DNA from: Bacteriovoracales bacterium
GTDB taxonomy: Bacteria > Bdellovibrionota > Bacteriovoracia > Bacteriovoracales > Bacteriovoracaceae
DNA length: 5,014 nt
Reading direction: 5' to 3'
NCBI GenBank assembly: GCA_007117175.1
Contig: SKGZ01000031.1
Coordinates: forward strand, 1-5,014
The first letter of the stretch is position 1. Each line of letters starts with the position of its first letter. Shown piece after piece: positions 1 to 5,014 of the stretch. The notes below the pieces were generated by a model, which was not told the origin of the DNA, did no database searches, and saw only the letters and a program-made list of their open reading frames with translations. A program made the translations under genes and the position numbers.

Positions 1-1
1 G

Positions 2-421
2 GCCAAAGCTCTCTCTGTTCAACATGCCACTGGCAAGGAATTGCCAGCACTGTCAGCTCGCGAGTTTTTATCGCAAAAAATAAATTGGGATCAGTGCTTG
101 CCCAAAAGTTCGACTCCTTCAAAGATTTTTAAGGCTGATATTCGCCAGATTTTTCCAAGTTTTATCAATGATTTTTTGGCCAAGTCTTTATTGGAATTTG
201 ATCAAAAGCTACCAGGCTTTATTGATGATCAAACCTTGCTGATCGCTCCGGAAACCAGAACGTCCTCACCTTTAAGAATTGTTCGCCACCCCCAAAGCTT
301 GATGAGTCCTTCGCTCAAGGGGCTTTATCCTTGTGGAGAGGGAGCAGGTTATGCTGGTGGGATTACTTCTGCAGCGGTGGATGGAATAAATGTGGCCAGT
401 GCCTTGATCAATTCATTATAG
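2..421 (+). CDS. FAD-dependent dehydrogenase (COG2509-type), C-terminal part, 5' end outside window
   Basis: The reading frame is open from base 2 (first full codon GCC) to a TAG at 419-421, giving 139 visible residues. The N-terminal Rossmann FAD-binding part lies upstream of the window. The fragment carries two signatures of the uncharacterised NAD(P)/FAD-dependent dehydrogenases of COG2509: an ETRTSSPLRI motif at visible residues 84-93, and the C-terminal FAD-contacting block LYPCGEGAGYAGGITSAA at about 108-125, followed by VDGINVA. In this fold the last block closes over the flavin and a helix follows it. Family members are usually about 500-550 residues, so roughly three quarters is missing here. 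A TTG at position 41 could be mistaken for a start, but coding continues upstream through it. The substrate of the family is not established to my knowledge. The next gene begins 7 bases after the stop, which suggests co-transcription with typA. Family assignment is confident; the exact reaction is unknown. Confidence 0.85.
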   Translation, partial: AKALSVQHATGKELPALSAREFLSQKINWDQCLPKSSTPSKIFKADIRQIFPSFINDFLAKSLLEFDQKLPGFIDDQTLLIAPETRTSSPLRIVRHPQSLMSPSLKGLYPCGEGAGYAGGITSAAVDGINVASALINSL

Positions 422-422
422 T
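417..422 (+). promoter_or_regulatory. Possible -10 element immediately before typA
   Basis: TATAGT at 417-422 matches the sigma-70 -10 consensus at 5 of 6 positions and overlaps the TAG stop of the upstream gene. A transcript initiated about 7 bases downstream would start at or near the A of the typA ATG (429), which would give a leaderless mRNA. No convincing -35 hexamer is present at 16-18 bases upstream, and there is no extended -10 TG. The call therefore rests on one hexamer plus the absence of a ribosome binding site, and is weak. Confidence 0.2.
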
Positions 423-428
423 ATCCCT

Positions 429-2240
429 ATGAAATTAAAAAATATTGCCATTGTGGCCCACGTGGATCACGGAAAAACGACTTTAATTGATGAAATCTTT
501 AAGCAATCAGGGCTTTATCGCGATCATCAGAATATCGAAGAGCGAGTGATGGACTCTGGAGAGTTAGAAAAGGAAAGAGGAATTACCATTACTGCCAAGA
601 ACTGTGCCTTTCATTGGAATGATTGCCGTATTAACCTTTTGGATACTCCTGGACACGCCGACTTTGGTGGTGAAGTGGAACGATCTATTATGATGGTGGA
701 TGGAGTTGTTCTGTTAGTGGACGCAGCGGAAGGACCTTTACCACAAACTCGTTTTGTTTTAACCAAGGCAGTGGAGGCTGGACTTAAGATTGCGGTGGTG
801 ATTAATAAGGTGGATCGGGATGATCAACGTATAGAAGAAGTGGAAACAGAAATAGAGGATTTATTTCTAGAGATCATCGATCTGACAGGTAAAAGTGATT
901 ATGATCTAGATATTCCAATTTTCTATGGCTCTGGTCGTGACGGTTATATTTCAAAGGATTCTAAGCTCCGTAGTGGAAATCTGCACCCCTTTCTAGACTT
1001 TTTATCTTCTGACTTCTTTCCATCTCCGCAGGTGGATGAAAAGGCAGAGTTTCAGTTATTAGTGACTAATCTTTCTTATTCTAATTACCTAGGAACACTG
1101 GCCATTGGACGTATTACCCGTGGCAGTGTGAAAGTCAATGAACAGGCCCATTGGATTGGAGCTGAAAAGTCCCAAAACTTTAAAGTTTCTTCCGTGCAGG
1201 TTTTTGAAGGGCTCGATCAGGTCAATGTCCAAGAAGCTTTTGCTGGAGAGATTGTTATTCTTTCTGGATTAGATCACGTTAATATTGGAGACACCATTTG
1301 TTCTATTCAGCAAAAAGAGGCACTGCCGCGTATTGAAGTTGATCCTCCAACTGTTAGCGTTTCTGTCTCGGTGAATACCTCACCTTTAGCGGGAAAAGAA
1401 GGGGAGTATTTAACTTCTCGCAAGTTAGAAGATTTTCTTAAAATTGCTGTTCGTAAAAATGTTTCTTTACAATACACTGCTACTGATGACCCCAAGGTTT
1501 TTAATCTCAAGGCCAGAGGCGAGTTGCAAATTGCCATTGTGTTTGAAGAAATTCGCCGTCAAGGTTATGAATTAATGATTTCAAGACCTTCTGTGATCAC
1601 TCAAACTGATGAAAATGGGCAAGAATTAGAACCATTCGAGCGAGTAGTGCTAGATATTCCCAGTGAATCCACTGGAGTGATTACCGAAAAGTTGGCCCAA
1701 AGAAAGGGGAAGATGGAGGCCATGCAAAAAGTGGGAAGTGATCGCACCCGTATGGAGTTTACCATCCCTTCAAGGGGATTAATTGGCTATCGCAGTACCT
1801 TTTTAACTGACACTAAAGGTCAGGGGTTGATTTCATCTTATTTTGTCGGTTATTTGCCAAGTGCCGGTAAGATCGTGTCTCGGGTCAATGGCGCCTTAAT
1901 CGCTGATCGAGCTGGAAAAACAACCCTTTACGCTCTTTATCATTTACTCTCCTCTGGTCGACAATTTGTGGGAGTGGGAGAGCAAGTTTATGAGGGGATG
2001 GTGGTGGGAGAATCCAGTCGTTCCAATGACTTAAATCTCAATGTTTGCCGGGAAAAACATGTCAGCAGTGTACGCACTGCCGGCAAAGATGAAAATATGG
2101 TTCTTCCTTCTCTTCCCGAGAGAAATTTAGAGTGGGCGTTGGATTGGATCGACGATGATGAGTGGGTTGAGGTGACTCCGCAAAATATTCGCATTCGAAA
2201 AAAGGCACTGGCCGCTAATCAGAGAAGTGTGGTCAGGTAA
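429..2240 (+). CDS. typA: TypA/BipA ribosome-associated translational GTPase
   Basis: This is a complete 603-residue member of the EF-G/LepA-like GTPases; TypA proteins are usually about 605-615 residues. It acts in the cytoplasm on the ribosome and is known in the family for roles in 50S assembly, cold growth and stress adaptation. The G domain shows G1 AHVDHGKT (10-17), switch I/G2 ERGITI (49-54), G3 DTPGH (72-76) and G4 NKVD (126-129). The G5 region is FYGSGRDGY (165-173), where many homologues have YASA. The EF-Tu-like domain II follows at about 205-290 and the EF-G III-like domain at about 305-385. The latter has ARGELQ (362-367) where GRGELH is common. The TypA-specific C-terminus is clear: RGLIGYR at 449-455, FLTDTKGQG just after, and the [17 protein letters not shown] tail. 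The ATG is chosen because it gives the canonical N-terminus. No Shine-Dalgarno is visible before it, so translation may be coupled to the upstream gene 7 bases away or leaderless. Identity is very secure. Confidence 0.98.
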   Translation: MKLKNIAIVAHVDHGKTTLIDEIFKQSGLYRDHQNIEERVMDSGELEKERGITITAKNCAFHWNDCRINLLDTPGHADFGGEVERSIMMVDGVVLLVDAAEGPLPQTRFVLTKAVEAGLKIAVVINKVDRDDQRIEEVETEIEDLFLEIIDLTGKSDYDLDIPIFYGSGRDGYISKDSKLRSGNLHPFLDFLSSDFFPSPQVDEKAEFQLLVTNLSYSNYLGTLAIGRITRGSVKVNEQAHWIGAEKSQNFKVSSVQVFEGLDQVNVQEAFAGEIVILSGLDHVNIGDTICSIQQKEALPRIEVDPPTVSVSVSVNTSPLAGKEGEYLTSRKLEDFLKIAVRKNVSLQYTATDDPKVFNLKARGELQIAIVFEEIRRQGYELMISRPSVITQTDENGQELEPFERVVLDIPSESTGVITEKLAQRKGKMEAMQKVGSDRTRMEFTIPSRGLIGYRSTFLTDTKGQGLISSYFVGYLPSAGKIVSRVNGALIADRAGKTTLYALYHLLSSGRQFVGVGEQVYEGMVVGESSRSNDLNLNVCREKHVSSVRTAGKDENMVLPSLPERNLEWALDWIDDDEWVEVTPQNIRIRKKALAANQRSVVR

Positions 2241-2262
2241 CTTGCATCAATTTTCTTGAAAA

Positions 2263-2285
2263 CAGCTTTAATATTCAGCTTCAAT
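2263..2285 (+). repeat. Short direct repeat in the typA-kinase gap
   Basis: CAGCTTTAAT (2263-2272) and CAGCTTCAAT (2276-2285) match at 9 of 10 bases with a 13-bp period. They lie in the only intergenic gap of the window (2241-2314, 74 bp), about 30-50 bases before the kinase ATG. They could be a tandem regulator site, but two short AT-rich copies can arise by chance. The rest of the gap holds no GC-rich hairpin followed by T residues, so I see no intrinsic terminator for typA, and no strong sigma-70 promoter. Confidence 0.35.
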
Positions 2286-2301
2286 CAGCCGATGAGTAGT
2301 T

Positions 2302-2306
2302 GAGGT
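2302..2306 (+). promoter_or_regulatory. Ribosome binding site of the kinase gene
   Basis: GAGGT at 2302-2306 matches the anti-Shine-Dalgarno core and ends 8 bases before the ATG at 2315, a normal spacing. It supports 2315 rather than the in-frame ATG at 2333 (Met7) as the start. A second purine stretch, AAGGG, directly abuts the ATG and is too close to serve. Confidence 0.7.
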
Positions 2307-2314
2307 ATTAAGGG

Positions 2315-4174
2315 ATGTCTGAAAAATTTAAGATGGAGAGATTTGGAAGGTACCTACTACTAGATCATCTAGTAGATGGAGGAATGGCAAAGATTTGTCG
2401 TGCTCGCTTTTTGGGAGAGCAGGCCAATAAGATTGTGGCCATTAAGATGATTCAACCTCAATTTTCCAATGATCCAGCCTTTGTTCAAATGTTTAAAGAT
2501 GAGTTAAAGGTGGCCTTTAGTTTGAGTCATCCTAATATTGCTCAAACCTACGATTACGGCGAAGTGAATCAGACTCTCTACACTGCCATGGAGTATGTAG
2601 ATGGGCAAAATTTAAAACAGTTTTTAGATCGACTGAAAAAGAAAAAATATGTTTTCCCAGTCGAAATCTCTACCTTTATTATTTCCCAAGTTTGTCAGGC
2701 CTTATTCTATGCTCATACTTTTACTGATAAGCTCACTGGTCAGAGTTATAAAATTATTCACCGTGATATCTCTCCTCATAATATTATGATTACCTATGAT
2801 GGAGCAGTGAAGGTGATTGACTTTGGAATTGCCAAAGCTGAAACCAACTCTGAAGCAACTCAAGCGGGCACAATCAAGGGCAAACTTTCCTATCTTGCAC
2901 CAGAGTATTTAGAAGGTTTAGAGCTTGATCATCGCTATGATCAATTTACTGTAGGAATTACTTTATGGGAAATGCTCTGTGGTCGTAAGCTTTTTACTGC
3001 AGGTAATGATTTAGCAGTTTTGAAAGAAGTGCAGGCATGTAAAATTGCAAGGCCATCATCTATTAACCCTAATGTTCCTAAAGAACTAGATGAAATTGTA
3101 ATTAAGGCGTTGCAAAAAGATCGCTCCGCAAGGTTTAAAGATATGGACGCTCTCAATAGAGCATTAGTTCGTTTTTTATACTCTAATTACCCTGAATTTA
3201 ATGCCACTGATCTTTCTTATTTTGCCAAGGAGTTGTTTAAAGATCATATTCGCATTGATCGAGATAAGTTAAAAGAGTTTGGAAGAATGGATATTACTCC
3301 TTATCTTAATGACTATGAGAAGTCTTTTAAGAAGAGTAGTGATGAGTCGCAGGTCGTCGACCCCTCAACTGTTGAAGCTCTGATTGTTAATGATGTGGAT
3401 CGTCGTATTGAATTAGAAATAGATTTGGATGAAGATAAAGATGAAAATATAGAGAAGGACAAAACGCAACAACAAGTTGTGATGAAGGCAACTCAAACAA
3501 AAAGGAGAGCACCTCATTTACAAGCTCAAACTAGTTTAAGAAAAAAGCAAAAGATGGCAAGCCCAACTCAATTATCGTATCACTATCAAGAACAAAAAAA
3601 GAAAACATCCCCGCTTTTGATTGCGGTGTCCATTGCCGCAATCATGGGACTTGCTTTTTATGATAGTGAATTCATTTCAGGTCTTTTTTCTGGCTCTCAA
3701 ACTCAAAGAGAGATTGCTTCTACTCAAAAAAAGCTTCAAGTGCAAGAAGGTTATTTGAGTTTTGAAAACTATGATCCCATGATGAATATTTATATCAATG
3801 GCAAGAAAGTGACTTACTCTCCACTGGGGATTACCGTTCCCATTAAAAAAGATTTAAAAGTGGAGATTCATAAAAAAGGACATGACTCATTTGTGATTGA
3901 TGAAAAAGTAGAGACCGTTGGCGGGAATGTGACTGTGAAAATTCCTAAATTACACCGTCGTCGAGAAGGTGTTTTGAGTACTTCTAGAGAATTTCCAGAG
4001 GGAGCTAAGTTAATTTATTATGTCAAAGGCAATCGCCACGAATTAGATTTGCCATTGGATCGTCATCCTATGCCGGTGGGAAGCTATAAGGCGATTATCG
4101 TAGATCCTGTGAGAAAAAAGAAGGCCACAATACAATTAGTGATTGATGAAAATAAAGAGCATATTCTACGTTAA
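2315..4174 (+). CDS. Membrane-anchored Hanks-type serine/threonine kinase with PEGA-like C-terminus
   Basis: This 619-residue protein is predicted to phosphorylate Ser/Thr in the cytoplasm in response to an envelope or periplasmic cue. The kinase domain spans about 13-290. It has a glycine-loop remnant DGGMAK (21-26), ATP lysine K44 in VAIK, helix-C Glu E63, catalytic HRDISPHN with D151 and N156, DFG at 169-171, APE at 195-197 and the terminal Arg R273 in DRSARF. All essential catalytic residues are present, so it should be active. It is followed by the ELFKD extension (about 300-340), an acidic patch (366-382) and a basic linker. One transmembrane segment lies at about 433-449 (PLLIAVSIAAIMGLAFY), with lysines before it, predicting N-in/C-out topology. 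Outside, residues 479-546 resemble a PEGA beta-sandwich (IYINGKKV...SPLGITV...HKKGHDSF), and 550-619 form an unidentified module. It begins 74 bp after typA and its stop overlaps the convergent gene. Kinase assignment is very secure, PEGA moderate; the substrate is unknown. Confidence 0.95.
   Translation: MSEKFKMERFGRYLLLDHLVDGGMAKICRARFLGEQANKIVAIKMIQPQFSNDPAFVQMFKDELKVAFSLSHPNIAQTYDYGEVNQTLYTAMEYVDGQNLKQFLDRLKKKKYVFPVEISTFIISQVCQALFYAHTFTDKLTGQSYKIIHRDISPHNIMITYDGAVKVIDFGIAKAETNSEATQAGTIKGKLSYLAPEYLEGLELDHRYDQFTVGITLWEMLCGRKLFTAGNDLAVLKEVQACKIARPSSINPNVPKELDEIVIKALQKDRSARFKDMDALNRALVRFLYSNYPEFNATDLSYFAKELFKDHIRIDRDKLKEFGRMDITPYLNDYEKSFKKSSDESQVVDPSTVEALIVNDVDRRIELEIDLDEDKDENIEKDKTQQQVVMKATQTKRRAPHLQAQTSLRKKQKMASPTQLSYHYQEQKKKTSPLLIAVSIAAIMGLAFYDSEFISGLFSGSQTQREIASTQKKLQVQEGYLSFENYDPMMNIYINGKKVTYSPLGITVPIKKDLKVEIHKKGHDSFVIDEKVETVGGNVTVKIPKLHRRREGVLSTSREFPEGAKLIYYVKGNRHELDLPLDRHPMPVGSYKAIIVDPVRKKKATIQLVIDENKEHILR
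2357..2375 (+). repeat. 19-bp palindrome early in the kinase coding sequence
   Basis: Arms CTACTAGAT (2357-2365) and ATCTAGTAG (2367-2375) are perfect inverted repeats around a single central C at 2366. In RNA this can fold as an 8-bp stem with a UCA loop. It starts 42 bases after the A of the ATG and encodes L15 to V20 plus the first base of codon 21, at the edge of the glycine loop. It could be an operator-like DNA site, an mRNA hairpin that tempers translation, or a by-product of repeated CTA and GAT codons. Confidence 0.6.
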
Positions 4175-5014
4175 ATATTTTCAAAACGTTTTTTGATTTT
4201 TTGAGCATTTTCTTCTCGCATTTCCACCAGCCTAAGAATTTCTACTGCGGTTTCCTCTATTGTGCGGAAAGTGACATCTAAGACCGGCCAGCGGATATTT
4301 TTTTGGTAGAGTTCTTGGGCCCATAGAATCTCTTCTTTAATTTTTTCTTGGCTTGAGTAGTCACTTGTGAAATTGCGCGACTTTTCTTCCTTCACGCGGT
4401 TTTTACGAATCGATTCAAGGTGATCTGCAGAAATAGTCAAAGCGTATATTTTTTTTTGATCGATTTGAAATAATTCTGGTGGGATCTCTCGATCTGGTCG
4501 CAAGCTCAGATTGGCAACGCGATAGCCTTGCATGGCCAAATAGACCGAAAGCGGTGTCTTGGATGTTCTGGAAATGCCAACTATCACAAGATCGGCTAGG
4601 CTGATTTCTTCAATCCTTTGGCAATTATCATGTTGCAGCGTAAATTCAAGTGCGGCCATTCGGTTGAGGTATTGATGATCAAGCGCTCTTGAAACACCTG
4701 GATTTTGTTGAGCTTGATGATCAGAAATGTTTTCTAATTCATGAATCAGTGGTCCCATCAAATCGATACAAGGAAGATTTTCTTGTTTCAATTGCCGTTT
4801 CAATTGGAGACGCATTTTCTCATCCACAATAGTATAGACTACCATTTGGTGGTGTAAAATAGCTTCATGGCAGGCCATGTTGAGATCACTTAAATTGCGA
4901 ACATTCCCAACAGTTGTAAAAATAATATCAAGACTTGGAAACTGTAAGGTGCAGGCCCTTAAAATGGCCTTAGCCGTTTCTCCCGTTCCATCAGATATAA
5001 TCATAACCTTTAAA
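4171..5014 (-). CDS. Bifunctional kinase/pyrophosphorylase, PpsR/PDRP family (DUF299), 5' end probably outside window
   Basis: Family members reversibly control PEP synthase or pyruvate phosphate dikinase. They use ADP to phosphorylate an active-site-proximal threonine, and use phosphate to remove it, releasing pyrophosphate. Counting from the ATG at 5004 (277 residues), the hallmarks are ISDGTGETA (3-11), a P-loop-like GISRTSKTPLS (143-153) that binds nucleotide, YLNRMAALEFTLQHD (112-126) and the C-terminal WPVLDVTFRTIEETAVEIL (239-257). Length fits the usual 260-280 residues. The frame stays open past that ATG to the window edge, adding L-K-V directly before Met. Homologues usually have a few residues, often ending in a hydrophobic strand, before the ISD motif, so the true start likely lies beyond 5014. 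No well-spaced Shine-Dalgarno precedes the ATG at 5004; AAAGG is only 2 bases away. The stop lies in the TTAA shared with the convergent kinase gene. Whether the target is PEP synthase (ppsR) or PPDK (PDRP) cannot be told without seeing the target gene. Confidence 0.93.
   Translation of the reverse strand, partial: LKVMIISDGTGETAKAILRACTLQFPSLDIIFTTVGNVRNLSDLNMACHEAILHHQMVVYTIVDEKMRLQLKRQLKQENLPCIDLMGPLIHELENISDHQAQQNPGVSRALDHQYLNRMAALEFTLQHDNCQRIEEISLADLVIVGISRTSKTPLSVYLAMQGYRVANLSLRPDREIPPELFQIDQKKIYALTISADHLESIRKNRVKEEKSRNFTSDYSSQEKIKEEILWAQELYQKNIRWPVLDVTFRTIEETAVEILRLVEMREENAQKIKKRFENI

Noticed and set aside
195..214. Small TTTGATCAAA palindrome in the FAD gene
   Set aside because: Ten AT-rich bases around GATC are expected by chance; there is no extension of the symmetry.
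41..421. A 126-codon gene starting at TTG 41
   Set aside because: The frame is open upstream to the window edge and the protein is clearly the C-terminal end of a longer dehydrogenase, so TTG 41 is internal.
1307..1537. 76-codon open frame on the - strand inside typA
   Set aside because: It lies antisense to conserved TypA domain III coding sequence, has no recognisable domain and is best explained as a shadow.
1988..2194. 68-codon open frame on the - strand at the 3' end of typA
   Set aside because: Antisense to the conserved TypA C-terminal domain with low-complexity Ser-rich translation; no ribosome binding site or family likeness.
2242..2274. Possible promoter in the gap (TTGCAT or TTGAAA as -35, TAATAT as -10)
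   Set aside because: The hexamers match poorly and the spacings (about 21 bp, or less than 10 bp) are outside the sigma-70 range.
2941..3156. 71-codon open frame on the - strand inside the kinase
   Set aside because: Antisense to conserved kinase-domain sequence and unlike any known protein.
4183..4200. Possible terminator at AAAACGTTTT followed by T runs after the kinase stop
   Set aside because: The symmetry is only AT plus one CG with no loop, too weak for an intrinsic terminator stem, and the bases encode the conserved-length tail of the opposing gene.
1..5014. tRNA, rRNA, CRISPR, insertion sequence, attachment site or phage genes
   Set aside because: Nearly every base is in conserved protein-coding sequence, and I saw no cloverleaf, regularly spaced repeats, terminal inverted repeats or transposase motifs.

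Overview
This looks like core, chromosomally encoded bacterial DNA of moderate-to-low GC, tightly packed. No mobile element, phage gene, CRISPR array, tRNA or rRNA is visible. My best guess at the host is a predatory or Deltaproteobacteria-like lineage (Bdellovibrionota or Bacteriovoracales relatives). The main reason is the Hanks-type kinase: it has an HRDISPHN catalytic loop, a GGMA glycine loop and a post-kinase 'ELFKD' extension, features I associate with myxobacterial and Bdellovibrio-type kinases. This assignment is inference and no 16S marker is present.

Layout on the + strand: (1) the last 139 codons of a COG2509-type FAD-dependent dehydrogenase, cut by the left edge of the window; (2) seven bases later, a complete typA/bipA gene for the ribosome-associated translational GTPase; (3) a 74-bp gap with a short 13-bp-period direct repeat and a Shine-Dalgarno; (4) a complete 619-codon membrane-anchored serine/threonine kinase with a C-terminal PEGA-like extracytoplasmic region. 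On the - strand, converging on the kinase: (5) a PpsR/PDRP-family bifunctional kinase/pyrophosphorylase (DUF299), whose stop codon overlaps the kinase stop within one TTAA and whose 5' end probably lies just beyond the right edge.

How they may work together: the first two genes are close enough to be co-transcribed, although typA has no obvious Shine-Dalgarno and has a -10-like hexamer just before its ATG, so a separate leaderless transcript is conceivable. TypA acts in ribosome assembly and stress adaptation. The kinase would transduce a periplasmic or cell-envelope signal, and the PpsR/PDRP protein would control PEP-forming or PEP-consuming enzymes by unusual threonine phosphorylation. A shared regulatory theme is plausible, but nothing in the sequence proves a functional link.

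I do not see a clearly undescribed system. The observations most worth checking are the receptor-like kinase with its unidentified C-terminal module, the 19-bp near-perfect palindrome early in the kinase gene, the possible leaderless start of typA, and the shared TTAA stop.
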